Shown piece by piece: positions 18,701 through 27,126 of a DNA stretch of 64,000 nucleotides. The DNA lies in contig NZ_VFAC01000009.1 of the NCBI RefSeq assembly GCF_007644105.1, forward strand, positions 50,860 through 114,859. Direction: 5' to 3'. The notes under the pieces were generated by a model that searched no databases, was not told the origin of the DNA, and worked only from the letters and a program-made list of their open reading frames with translations. Within the stretch, counting starts at the first letter, position 1. The number at the start of each line of letters is the position of its first letter. This DNA is from Elioraea rosea (GTDB taxonomy: Bacteria; Pseudomonadota; Alphaproteobacteria; Acetobacterales; Acetobacteraceae). Both the position numbers and the translations under genes were made by a program.

Positions 18701-20062
18701 ATGACAGGCACACCGAGACCTGGAGTTCAACGTCGCGGATTGCTGGCCGCGGCCGGCGCAGCCGCATTGTCGGCTCCAGCGCTCGCCCAAGGAGCACCGC
18801 GTGTCGCCCGCGTGTGGGGCGAGCCCGGACCATATGGTGGCGTTTTCGTTCAGGGAATGAACGAATGGGCTCAGCGGAACAATGCGAATGTCCGCTTTGA
18901 AGTCGAGCAGATCCCGTGGGACGGCGTTACGGTCAAATTGACAACCGACCTCGCAGCGCGGCGGCCACCGGCTCTCATCAGCGTGGAAAGTCCCATCGCG
19001 TACCAGCTCGCCGCCGAAGGCCTGCTCGAGCCTGTCGATGATGTCTGCCAACGCATAAACGCGCGGCAGCGGCTCGTGGACGGCTTCACCCTGGAGTCGT
19101 TCGGAGCTTGGAAGGGTACTCAATACGCGGTTCCCGTTCACCACCAAGCGTGCCTCCTTGTTGTTCAGAAGAACCTCATCGACGAGCTTGGGCTTGGTGA
19201 CCCGGCATCATGGAACTGGGATAGCTTTGCGAACGCTGCAAAGGCCATCGCGGAAAAGAAGCCAGGCATGGCTGGCTACACGATGGCGCTCGGGCGGAAC
19301 CTGTGTGCGGATTACCACATCACGCAATTCGTCTGGCAGGCGAATGGAATGACCTGGGATCCGTCAGCCAGCTTCCGAACGGTCTTCAACGGTGGGGGGA
19401 CGGTTGAAGCGTTCGACTACATCCGGCGCCTGTTCTCATATATGCCGCGTAGCGCCGTCGAGTTTTCGTTCCTGCAAGTCGTCGACCAGCACGTGACGGG
19501 ACGAACCGGCATGTCCGCGTATTGGGGGCGAACCATGGGACGGGCGGCCGAGGAAGCAAAACCGATCTTCGATGGAATGGAATACTATCTGAACCCGGCG
19601 CATCCGAGCACCGGCATGCGGTGGTCATGGACCGACATCAATGGTTGGATCATTCCGCGGCGCGATAATCCTTTCGTGGCCGAGACTAAAGAAGCCGTTA
19701 CTTATGTATCAAACAATGTGGATTGGATGGTTCAATATAGCCAGAGTCTCATGCCGAACGTGGGTCCAGTGTTCAAGGACGTAGCGACCGCCCCCTCCAT
19801 GTTGGCCCATCCCTTCTACCAATCGAAGGGGCGCAGCCTTGACGTAATCTTCACAGAGAGTGTCCCCCATCAATGCAATACCGGCTATGAACTGAAGAAG
19901 GGCATCAACCCCCTTGCCGGGATCGCTCATGGACGCAGCGTCTGGGCGCAGGCGGTGCAACGCATGCTGCTGAACAACGAGACGCCCCGACAGGCTGCGG
20001 ATTGGGGCCAGCGGCAGTTTGAGGCAATCCGTTCGGACAACGCCAGGCTGATTGCCGGCTGA
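18701..20062 (+). CDS. Carbohydrate ABC transporter substrate-binding protein (Tat-exported)
   Basis: A 453-residue family-1 extracellular solute-binding protein. A twin-Arg signal (QRRGLLAAAG) is followed by a hydrophobic segment ending ALAQ. A strong GAGGAGG lies about 10 bases before the ATG. It heads a four-gene operon with two permeases and an ATPase (to 23004), and gaps of only a few bases make co-transcription near certain. The mature sequence is Trp- and Tyr-rich, as is usual for sugar-binding members. The ligand cannot be named; the adjacent converging operon of decarboxylase and dehydrogenase genes may process what is imported. Confidence 0.88.
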   Translation: MTGTPRPGVQRRGLLAAAGAAALSAPALAQGAPRVARVWGEPGPYGGVFVQGMNEWAQRNNANVRFEVEQIPWDGVTVKLTTDLAARRPPALISVESPIAYQLAAEGLLEPVDDVCQRINARQRLVDGFTLESFGAWKGTQYAVPVHHQACLLVVQKNLIDELGLGDPASWNWDSFANAAKAIAEKKPGMAGYTMALGRNLCADYHITQFVWQANGMTWDPSASFRTVFNGGGTVEAFDYIRRLFSYMPRSAVEFSFLQVVDQHVTGRTGMSAYWGRTMGRAAEEAKPIFDGMEYYLNPAHPSTGMRWSWTDINGWIIPRRDNPFVAETKEAVTYVSNNVDWMVQYSQSLMPNVGPVFKDVATAPSMLAHPFYQSKGRSLDVIFTESVPHQCNTGYELKKGINPLAGIAHGRSVWAQAVQRMLLNNETPRQAADWGQRQFEAIRSDNARLIAG

Positions 20063-20064
20063 CA

Positions 20065-21012
20065 ATGCCGCTTCCCGCGGCCGGCATGGAAGGCAGCGCG
20101 ACACACACGCGTCGCCGTTCGCGTGTTCGGCTCACCGACACTCACGTCGGTATCCTCTTCATGTTGCCGTTCGTCGTGACGGCTTCCGCGTTCATGATAT
20201 GGCCGGTGATCGAGGCCATCCGGATGGCGTTTGTTTCGTATAATCCCCTTCGTCCGGATGACGTGACATTCGTCGGCTTCAGAAACTTCGAGGTCATCCT
20301 TGATGACCCACTCTTCTACGAAAGCTTTTGGCAGGCGATCGTTTGGACGGGGTGGTCCATCATTCTCCAAACGGCATTTGGTGTCGGGCTGGCTCTCTTG
20401 CTGCATACGCAGCTTCCGGGGATGGCCGCATTCCGGGGTCTATTGCTGTTCCCTTATATCGTTCCCACCGTCGTCATTGCGCTAAACTGGCGATGGATAT
20501 TCAACAGCGAGATCGGCATCATCAACTACTTCCTGCTAGAGGCGGGACTCATATCGCAAAACATTGCGTGGCTCTCTACGCCCAATATGGCGATGGCGTC
20601 CGCAATCCTTCTTAACGTCTGGAAGTATACGCCCTTCGTGATCATTTGCGTGCTCGCAAGACTGCAGACCATACCAACAGAACTCTACGATGCAGCCAAA
20701 GTTGATGGCGCCGGCAGCATCAGAAGATTCCTCGACATTACCCTCCCAATGCTCAAAGAAGTTTTGGTTGTTGTCATCGTGTTTAGAACAATATGGACGT
20801 TTAATAAGTTTGAGGAAATATACCTCCTAACGCGTGGTGGCCCCGGCACATCTACGTTCAACCTAGCGGTATATGCATTCGAGCAGGGAATGGCCAATCT
20901 TCGGCTTGGTGTGGCGGCCGCTACCGGGGTGATCATGATTGTTCTGCTGCTGGTCGGAAGTGTCATATACGTGCGGTTGTCAGGATTTGGCTCCGAGGAG
21001 AAGTCTGCATGA
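20065..21012 (+). CDS. Sugar ABC transporter permease (MalF-like)
   Basis: A 315-residue inner-membrane permease with about six transmembrane segments (first near residues 31-52). The family loop that contacts the ATPase is visible as ELYDAAKVDGAGSIRRFLDI, the EAA motif. The ATG at 20065 is two bases after the stop of the binding-protein gene, and the stop overlaps the next start by four bases (ATGA), so translation is coupled. Part of the gene, around 20760-20830, is strikingly AT-rich compared with the rest of the window. Confidence 0.88.
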   Translation: MPLPAAGMEGSATHTRRRSRVRLTDTHVGILFMLPFVVTASAFMIWPVIEAIRMAFVSYNPLRPDDVTFVGFRNFEVILDDPLFYESFWQAIVWTGWSIILQTAFGVGLALLLHTQLPGMAAFRGLLLFPYIVPTVVIALNWRWIFNSEIGIINYFLLEAGLISQNIAWLSTPNMAMASAILLNVWKYTPFVIICVLARLQTIPTELYDAAKVDGAGSIRRFLDITLPMLKEVLVVVIVFRTIWTFNKFEEIYLLTRGGPGTSTFNLAVYAFEQGMANLRLGVAAATGVIMIVLLLVGSVIYVRLSGFGSEEKSA

Positions 21013-21896
21013 ATCTACGAGGACTGCTCGGAAGGTTTGTGCTGTATTCCCTGCTGGTGATTGTCACGACCATAGTTTGCTTCCCACTTATATGGGCCCT
21101 CTCCACATCCTTGAAGCCGAAGAGTGAGATTTTCGCGTGGCCTCCCACGCTTTGGCCAAACGAATGGACCCTCGAGAATTACTCGGCGCTTTTTGCTGGA
21201 AAGCAGGCTTACTTTCAGGGGGGCTCGGCTTCTGCGGGAGCTGTACCACCTTCCGCATTCTTCCTCGATTGGTTCATGAATTCGGTCATTGTCGCGGTCG
21301 GCACAACTGCGATCAGTACGATTGTTTCCACGCTTGCCGCGTACTCATTGACGCGGTTTCGCTTTCCGGGTCAGCGAGTGGTCCCGTACCTGGCTCTGGT
21401 GGGATATATGGTTCCATCGATCATCTTCGTGTTCCCAATGTTCTTGGTGATGGCCGATCTGAGTCTGACGGACACTCTGCTGTCTTTGGTCCTCGGTTAT
21501 GTTTGCATCACGCTGCCCTTTTGCATGTGGCTGATGTGGGCCTTCTTCAGAGGCGTTCCGGTCGAGATCGAGGAGGCCGCGCTCGTCGATGGCGCGTCCC
21601 GGTTGCGCGTTTTCGTTGAGATAGTTCTCCCAACCGCATGGCCGGGCATCGTTGCGGCTGCGATCTTCACACTGATAGTGTCATGGAACGACTATCTGTT
21701 CGGACGGGTGTTCATGAACAGCATGGAGAACCTGCCGCTTACGGTCGGTGTCATGCATTTCTTCGACGGCACCCACGTCGACTGGGGGCTGATGATGGCG
21801 AGCTCAGTGCTGATGACGGTGCCGATGGCCGTGCTGTTTGCGTTGCTGCAACGCCATCTCGTGGCTGGCTTTGGTGCTGGAGCGGTCAAAGGATAG
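21009..21896 (+). CDS. Carbohydrate ABC transporter permease (MalG-like)
   Basis: A 295-residue second permease with about six transmembrane segments. It carries the EAA loop sequence VEIEEAALVDGASRLRVF and the GIVAAAIFTLIVSWNDYLFG segment typical of MalG/UgpE proteins. It pairs with the MalF-like subunit to form the membrane channel. The start overlaps the preceding stop by four bases, and the ATPase gene begins four bases after this stop. An insertion of about 20 residues after the first helix (around GKQAYFQGGSAS) is longer than in many MalG proteins. Confidence 0.88.
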   Translation: MNLRGLLGRFVLYSLLVIVTTIVCFPLIWALSTSLKPKSEIFAWPPTLWPNEWTLENYSALFAGKQAYFQGGSASAGAVPPSAFFLDWFMNSVIVAVGTTAISTIVSTLAAYSLTRFRFPGQRVVPYLALVGYMVPSIIFVFPMFLVMADLSLTDTLLSLVLGYVCITLPFCMWLMWAFFRGVPVEIEEAALVDGASRLRVFVEIVLPTAWPGIVAAAIFTLIVSWNDYLFGRVFMNSMENLPLTVGVMHFFDGTHVDWGLMMASSVLMTVPMAVLFALLQRHLVAGFGAGAVKG

Positions 21897-21900
21897 TCGA

Positions 21901-23004
21901 ATGGAGGTACGCCTCGAGCGATTGTCGAAGTCCTTCGGGGCTAATGCCGTCCTGAAGGCCCTTGACCTTACGTTTCCGGAAAGGAAGTTCATCACGCTGC
22001 TTGGACCGTCTGGCTGCGGAAAAACGACGCTATTGCGCCTGATCTCCGGATTGGAGCGTGCCTCAAGCGGTTCGATTCACTTTGGCAGCGAACGCGTTGA
22101 TCACCTGGCTCCTGCCGACCGAAACATCGCAATGGTCTTCCAGTCCTACGCGCTTTACCCAACGATGGACGTTGCGGCCAACATTGGGTACGGCCTCAAG
22201 GTCCGAGGGGTCCCGACGTCGGAGCGTGTCGATAAGGTCGGCGCGGTCGCGAAGGTTTTGGAGATTGCTCATCTGCTCGCTCGCAAACCGCGCGCTCTGT
22301 CGGGCGGCCAACGGCAGCGCGTCGCGTTGGGGCGGGCTATGGTCCGAAAACCCGACATCTTCCTGATGGATGAGCCTTTATCCAATCTGGATGCCAAGCT
22401 ACGCGCAACGATGCGTGGAGAGCTCAAGCGGTTTCATCTCGACCTGCAGACGACGTCTATCTATGTCACGCACGATCAGCTTGAAGCGATGACTATGTCG
22501 GATCTCGTCGCTGTCATGAATGAGGGCGTTGTCCAGCAATTCGCAACGCCGGAAGAAGTATACGATCGCCCCGTGAACCTGTTCGTTGCAGGATTCATCG
22601 GCAGCCCGCCCATGAACTTCTGCGATGTGATCGTGACGGAGCAAGCCGGCCGCGCGGCACTCGTGCTTGCTGGGCGATCGTTTCCTTTGCCCGATCACTT
22701 CAATCTGTCGCGTTTGGAGGAAGGACGCAGGTTGGTGTTGGGTATCCGACCCCAAGACGTCGTGCTCGCCGAACGTGACGACCCTCATGCCATTCCGGGC
22801 TCGGTGTGGATGGTGGAACTGATCGGTAGCGAACGCCTCGTCGAGGTGGAGGTCGCTCCCAAAGTTCGGGTCTGCGCTGAGGTCAAAGCCGAGGTGAGGG
22901 CGGTCCTTGATTCGCCGGCAGCGGTTGCGTTCAACCCGGCGAAGATTCACCTGTTTGATCCGAAGACCGGGCTCGCCCTTCCGCGGTCGGATGGCCCTCT
23001 CTAA
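21901..23004 (+). CDS. Carbohydrate ABC transporter ATP-binding protein (UgpC/MsmK-like)
   Basis: A 367-residue ATPase with Walker A GPSGCGKTT, signature LSGGQRQRVALGRA, Walker B IFLMDEPLSNLDAKLR and the switch His in YVTHDQLEA. The C-terminal third is the TOBE/MalK-type regulatory domain, containing GIRPQDV. ATG 21901 is used; the open frame extends 63 bases into the upstream gene without support. The TAA stop at 23002-23004 overlaps the TAG of the convergent dehydrogenase gene, so the two transcription units meet with no spacer. Confidence 0.9.
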   Translation: MEVRLERLSKSFGANAVLKALDLTFPERKFITLLGPSGCGKTTLLRLISGLERASSGSIHFGSERVDHLAPADRNIAMVFQSYALYPTMDVAANIGYGLKVRGVPTSERVDKVGAVAKVLEIAHLLARKPRALSGGQRQRVALGRAMVRKPDIFLMDEPLSNLDAKLRATMRGELKRFHLDLQTTSIYVTHDQLEAMTMSDLVAVMNEGVVQQFATPEEVYDRPVNLFVAGFIGSPPMNFCDVIVTEQAGRAALVLAGRSFPLPDHFNLSRLEEGRRLVLGIRPQDVVLAERDDPHAIPGSVWMVELIGSERLVEVEVAPKVRVCAEVKAEVRAVLDSPAAVAFNPAKIHLFDPKTGLALPRSDGPL

Positions 23005-23876
23005 ATATCGAGAAGTTTGGCTATCGCCGTATGGTCGGCGCCGGGGCCCAGCGCGGCTGCGGCCTCGGCCCAGCGTGCGGCCATCTCCTGGGCAAGAGGC
23101 GCGCTCACGCCGACACCCTGAGCCAATGAGGCGGCAGCGGCGACGTCCTTCGCCATGAGCCCGATGGCGAACCCGGCAGCAAACTTCCCCGAGGTGACCT
23201 GCTGCTTGAGCTTGTGCTCCGTACTGTTGTTCTTGCCCGTCGATGCGTTCAGCACGTCGACGAGGATGTCGGGGTCCAGCCCAAACCGGCGGCCAATCGC
23301 GAGCGCCTCGACGGCCGCCACGAGGCCAGCGGCGGAGACATAGTTGTTCAGCGCCTTCATCGCATGGCCTGCACCGAGAGCACCGCACCGGAAAACCGCA
23401 CTGCCCATGCAGGAAAGCAGAGGGCTGACCCGCTCGACCGCGTCAGCATCGCCGCCGACCATGATCGCGAGCGTCGCATCGAGAGCCTTCTTCACTCCGC
23501 CTGACACTGGCGCATCGACGAGACCAAGTCCGCGCCGAGCGAGCTGGGCTCCGAGTTCTCGCGTGGCCAGCGGGTCTGACGAGGACATATCGACAATCAC
23601 GGTGCCCGGAGCCACATCCTGCAGCGCGTCCCCCTCGAGCAGCACGGACCGAACGGCCCGCGCATCCGGTAGCATGGTGATGACGACCGCAGCGTCAGAG
23701 ACTGTCTCCCGCGCGCCGGTGCCGATCGCTACGCCGGCACTATGTCGGGCGGCTTCCGACACGTCCCATCCCAGAACACTGTAGCCCTTGGCGGCAATAT
23801 GCCTGGCCATCGGCGCGCCCATCGTGCCGAGTCCGATAAAGGCGATCTTCGCGGGAGCGACGATGGGCGCCGACAT
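23001..23876 (-). CDS. 3-hydroxyisobutyrate dehydrogenase-family NAD(P)-dependent oxidoreductase
   Basis: A 291-residue beta-hydroxyacid dehydrogenase. The N-terminal nucleotide motif is GLGTMGAPMA, the substrate loop DAPVSGGV, and the catalytic Lys lies in GHAMKALNNY. The family includes tartronate semialdehyde reductase, 3-hydroxyisobutyrate dehydrogenase and sulfolactaldehyde reductase; the actual substrate is not identifiable. It is last in a minus-strand set with a carboxymuconolactone-decarboxylase-like gene (6-base gap) and a two-subunit TPP decarboxylase, which suggests reduction or oxidation of an aldehyde/hydroxyacid made by the decarboxylase. Confidence 0.85.
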   Translation of the reverse strand: MSAPIVAPAKIAFIGLGTMGAPMARHIAAKGYSVLGWDVSEAARHSAGVAIGTGARETVSDAAVVITMLPDARAVRSVLLEGDALQDVAPGTVIVDMSSSDPLATRELGAQLARRGLGLVDAPVSGGVKKALDATLAIMVGGDADAVERVSPLLSCMGSAVFRCGALGAGHAMKALNNYVSAAGLVAAVEALAIGRRFGLDPDILVDVLNASTGKNNSTEHKLKQQVTSGKFAAGFAIGLMAKDVAAAASLAQGVGVSAPLAQEMAARWAEAAAALGPGADHTAIAKLLDI

Positions 23877-23882
23877 CGACGA

Positions 23883-24278
23883 TCAGATTCCGCGTTCGGC
23901 GAAGACGCTCTGCGCCACCTTGAACGCATCCAGGCTTGCGGGGACGCCACAGTAGACGAACGCCTGAAGGCACACTTCCTTGATCTCCTCTTTGGTGATG
24001 CCGTTGTTCAGCGCACCGCCGATGTGGAGCTTCAACTCGTTCGGTCTGTTCAGAGCGATGAGCATCGCCAGGTTGAGGAAGCTTCGCGTCCTGCGATCGA
24101 GCCCAGGCCTGTTCCAGATGATCCCCCAGCAGTACTCGGTCGTGAACTCCTGGAAGGCCGTCATGAAGTCGTCGGCTTTAGCCAGCGACGACTCCACGTA
24201 CTCCTTGCCGAGGACCGCCTTGCGGACCTCAAGGCCTTTGTCGAACAGCGTCTGATTGAAGAACGGGTCCTGCGGCAT
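23883..24278 (-). CDS. Carboxymuconolactone decarboxylase family protein
   Basis: A 131-residue all-helical AhpD/CMD-fold protein. The conserved central block RRTRSFLNLAMLIALNRPNE, followed by LKLHIGGALNNGITKEEI, resembles gamma-carboxymuconolactone decarboxylase (PcaC). No other protocatechuate-pathway gene is present, so a PcaC role is unsupported; CMD-like proteins often accompany unrelated catabolic operons. It lies between the TPP decarboxylase subunits (21 bases upstream) and the hydroxyacid dehydrogenase (6 bases downstream), and its function is probably linked to theirs. Confidence 0.82.
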   Translation of the reverse strand: MPQDPFFNQTLFDKGLEVRKAVLGKEYVESSLAKADDFMTAFQEFTTEYCWGIIWNRPGLDRRTRSFLNLAMLIALNRPNELKLHIGGALNNGITKEEIKEVCLQAFVYCGVPASLDAFKVAQSVFAERGI

Positions 24279-24299
24279 AGCGGTCTCCCTCGTGTGCGA

Positions 24300-24893
24300 T
24301 CAGGCCGGTGTCAGGCCAAGGTTGGCGCGAAAACGGTTCTTCAGATACGCGCCGTCACGGGTGGGCAGCGTCTTCGGAAGCGGCTCCGAACCGACGACTA
24401 TTCGAATGAAGCCTGGCCCCGAACCTGCCGCAAGCTTCGGCGCAAGCGTTCGCAGCGAAGCCTCGTCGGTGGCCGTTGCCGTCCACGCGAACCCACACGC
24501 GGCAGCGACTGCGGGGAGATCCGTGCCGAGGCTCGTATGGCTCTGCTGCATCCCGGTCTCTCCGAAGTGGCCATTATCGAGAACGGCCACCGTCAGATTG
24601 GCGGGCCTCTGCGCCGCGACCGTCGAGAGCGCACCGAGGCCCATGAGAGCCTCGCCATCCCCCGTCAGCACGAGCACCGGGCGCCTTGGCTGCGCAATCG
24701 CGAGGCCCAGCCCCATCATTGCCGCTCCCCCCATGGCGCCCCACAGGTAGAAGTTTCCGTCGTGATCCCCAGCGTCAAAGAGGTCATAGGCAGGCGTGCC
24801 GAGACCCGCGATCACCAGGAGATCCTTTGGCCGGTCATTCAGCAAGGCGCGAACGGCAGGCCGTCTGGCCAGCGGCGACGCGGTCATTTCCAC
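24300..24893 (-). CDS. TPP-binding subunit of a split decarboxylase (sulfopyruvate/phosphonopyruvate decarboxylase beta-like)
   Basis: A 197-residue protein comprising only the C-terminal, diphosphate-binding domain of a TPP enzyme. The motif starts GDGEALMGLGAL and ends about 30 residues later at LDN. The AxGLG...AMGGAAMMGLGLAIAQP layout resembles ComE-type sulfopyruvate decarboxylase beta and the phosphonopyruvate decarboxylase C-terminus. Its start overlaps the end of the alpha-subunit gene by 10 bases, so the two are translationally coupled. The true 2-oxo-acid substrate is unknown; sulfonate specificity should not be assumed. Confidence 0.82.
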   Translation of the reverse strand: MEMTASPLARRPAVRALLNDRPKDLLVIAGLGTPAYDLFDAGDHDGNFYLWGAMGGAAMMGLGLAIAQPRRPVLVLTGDGEALMGLGALSTVAAQRPANLTVAVLDNGHFGETGMQQSHTSLGTDLPAVAAACGFAWTATATDEASLRTLAPKLAAGSGPGFIRIVVGSEPLPKTLPTRDGAYLKNRFRANLGLTPA

Positions 24894-25426
24894 ACCTTCC
24901 GTCCAATCAGTCGCTGCCCGAGCAGGATTGCCACTGCCTGTTCGGCGCCGAACGCCAAGTCAGCCGCGGCTGCCACGACGTCACCCACCTCCTCGGGGCG
25001 TTCGACACGGAAGCAGCGCACACCCATGGCCGTCAGCACCGTCTCGGTCGCCCGGCTCATCGGAACCTGCCATGGGTTGAATTCGGCCCATTCGCCTCGC
25101 ATGGTTACGAGAAGCAGCATCGGCAGCCGGCAATTCTCGACGAGCGAGAGCATGTTGATGCAGTTGCCGACGCCGGAGGACTGCATGAGCAGGGCCGCGC
25201 GCTCGCCCCCGAGCCAGGCCCCGGCGCATGCAGCGACGCCCTCCTCCTCGGTGGTGAGGACAACCGCGCGTATGTCTGGATCCCGGTGGGCGAGTTCGAT
25301 TGCGCGGGCATGGCCGGCATCGGGCACGTAGTGGATCTGCCTGACGTCCGCAGCCTTCAGCGCGGCGAACACCGCATCCTTCCAGGCTACCGCTGCCGTA
25401 TCCGACCCTTGGGTCATTGCATTCAT
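24884..25426 (-). CDS. Pyrimidine-binding subunit of a split TPP decarboxylase (alpha-like)
   Basis: A 180-residue protein comprising the N-terminal PYR domain of a TPP enzyme. The catalytic Glu is in TTEEEGVAACAGAWLGG, and MQSSGVGNCINMLSL and RGEWAEFNPWQVPM follow as in sulfopyruvate/phosphonopyruvate decarboxylases. The frame is open upstream to 25606, but ATG 25426 has GGAGGAG about 7 bases before it and is chosen. It is the first gene of the four-gene minus-strand operon that runs to 23001 and meets the sugar ABC operon tail to tail. Confidence 0.82.
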   Translation of the reverse strand: MNAMTQGSDTAAVAWKDAVFAALKAADVRQIHYVPDAGHARAIELAHRDPDIRAVVLTTEEEGVAACAGAWLGGERAALLMQSSGVGNCINMLSLVENCRLPMLLLVTMRGEWAEFNPWQVPMSRATETVLTAMGVRCFRVERPEEVGDVVAAAADLAFGAEQAVAILLGQRLIGRKVWK

Positions 25427-25623
25427 CCTGTCTCTCCTCCGCGGCCGCACCTTCGCCTGGAACACACGCCTTGCCAACCCAACGCGGCTCGAGACGTCAG
25501 GATCAGGCGCGGCGGCACGCAGTACGTGCAGGCTGCGATTGACACGCGGCCGTGTGCGCAACGATGCTATCCCGGAAGGGCTGGGGACCATCGACAAGCC
25601 AGGCACGGGAGAACCGTCACACC

Positions 25624-27126
25624 GTGAACCGCGAAGCTGCCCTCGCTGCCATCAAGCTCCCGTTCCAGATCGTGATGGTCGGCGTTGCGATCATCCTTGT
25701 GCTGAAGGCGGCGCAATGGATCGACGTGCCGGGCGTTGGCACGCTCGCCGCTGCGCTCGATCGCGGTGAGGGCGTGGCAAACCTCGCTGCTTTGCTCGTC
25801 TTCCTCATTGGCATCTCCGTCGGCGTGTTCATGTGGTGGCTTGCCGGAAACTTCTTCCGACTGTTGCGGGACCCGACCATCCCGCCTGACCGGCTCGCCA
25901 ACCTCAAGGACCTGCCGCTGGCGTTGCCGGAGGGCACGATCCGGGCGCTGCTCGCGCTGATTGTTGGCCTGATCGGCCTGCCACTGCTTCTCTTCGCCAA
26001 CGCACTGAGGCTCGACGCCGCAATCGCCGGCTACATCAACGGCATCGTGATGAGCGTGTTCGCGTTCTATTTCGGCACCCGCTCCGGAGCTGGCGACGCG
26101 CAGACAGCGAGGCAGCTGGCCGGCACGTTGTCGACCGTCCAGGGAGAGGTTCGGGCTGCCGAGGCGCGGGCCAGCGCGGCCGAAGTCAGGGTCGGCACCG
26201 CCGCCGAGGACGCGACACGACCGACCAGGCTGCAGGACGGAATCGCCAAGGTCGACCGGCATCTCGCCGCAGCCGAGGTGCTCGTCAACGTGCTCGGCCC
26301 CGCCCTGCCAAAGGGGGTGCTGCCGGAGGGTGCGAGCGACCTCATCAAGCGTGCGCGCAGCGCCGCGGAGGGCGCACGCGCGATCGCAGGCGGCGAGATC
26401 TCCGAGGCCTCGGTTGGCGCGGTGCTCAAGGCGGGACAGGATCTCCTCGGCGGCTCGCCGGTCGGCAGCCTGCTGGGCAAGGCCGCAGGCGCGCTGCCCG
26501 GCATGGGCGCGCTCGGCCCCGTGGCCGGTGTCGCGATGGTGCTCGGTCTCGGCTGGCAGCTTGGCTCGGCCGAGTATCGGCGTTGGCGTGCGCGAATCCT
26601 TGCCGCGCCATACGAAGGAACGCTGATCGATTTCGGCGTGATCACTCCGAGTTCGGCAGAGATCCGCATGGAGCGCTGCGCGATCTTCACGCGCGTATTC
26701 GCCGAGAAGCGTCACGAGCCGGGGTTCTTCGCCACGCTTCTGGATATCGTCGCGCGCGACGATGCCGCTGACCGGCTCTGGACCATGTTCGGCGGGGATG
26801 CCGCATTGTTCGAGAGCCGCGAGGAGATGCAGGCGGGGCTGGACGAGTTCCGCCGCGCGTTGCTTGCCGAACAGGCCGCCAACGACGTGAAGCCCGACAC
26901 CGTTGCAACGGTTGCTGCCACGCTCGGCGTTGCGCCGCCACCGATCGAGGCTGTGAACAAGGTGCTGGATGGCGGCGTGCTCAAGGACGCGACCGACGAA
27001 GAGAGGGCTGCTCTCGAGGCGCTCGTCATGATGGTTGGCAACCTGCGCGAGAAGAAGGTGGACCCCGCCTCGGTCATCGCCGATCTGCAGCGCGCCACGG
27101 CAGCCGAGGGAAGGGCGGGGCGATGA
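25624..27126 (+). CDS. Unknown four-helix membrane protein with coiled-coil and soluble C-terminal domain
   Basis: I do not recognise a characterised family. If it starts at GTG 25624 (GGGAGAA about 12 bases upstream) it is 500 residues. Hydrophobic segments lie near 12-30, 52-72, 106-126 and 134-152, then an Ala/Glu-rich likely coiled coil at about 158-215, a Gly/Ala-rich hydrophobic stretch near 280-335, and a charged C-terminal domain. LPEGTIRALLAL before helix 3 and FAFYFGTRSG after helix 4 recur in uncharacterised bacterial membrane proteins. Its stop overlaps the next start by four bases (ATGA), tying it to the lipoprotein and lytic transglycosylase genes that follow. Confidence 0.7.
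   Translation: MNREAALAAIKLPFQIVMVGVAIILVLKAAQWIDVPGVGTLAAALDRGEGVANLAALLVFLIGISVGVFMWWLAGNFFRLLRDPTIPPDRLANLKDLPLALPEGTIRALLALIVGLIGLPLLLFANALRLDAAIAGYINGIVMSVFAFYFGTRSGAGDAQTARQLAGTLSTVQGEVRAAEARASAAEVRVGTAAEDATRPTRLQDGIAKVDRHLAAAEVLVNVLGPALPKGVLPEGASDLIKRARSAAEGARAIAGGEISEASVGAVLKAGQDLLGGSPVGSLLGKAAGALPGMGALGPVAGVAMVLGLGWQLGSAEYRRWRARILAAPYEGTLIDFGVITPSSAEIRMERCAIFTRVFAEKRHEPGFFATLLDIVARDDAADRLWTMFGGDAALFESREEMQAGLDEFRRALLAEQAANDVKPDTVATVAATLGVAPPPIEAVNKVLDGGVLKDATDEERAALEALVMMVGNLREKKVDPASVIADLQRATAAEGRAGR

Noticed and set aside
24300..25426. Firm assignment as sulfopyruvate decarboxylase (comDE)
   Set aside because: The split architecture fits, but no other coenzyme M or sulfonate gene is present and these subunits also resemble other 2-oxo-acid decarboxylases.
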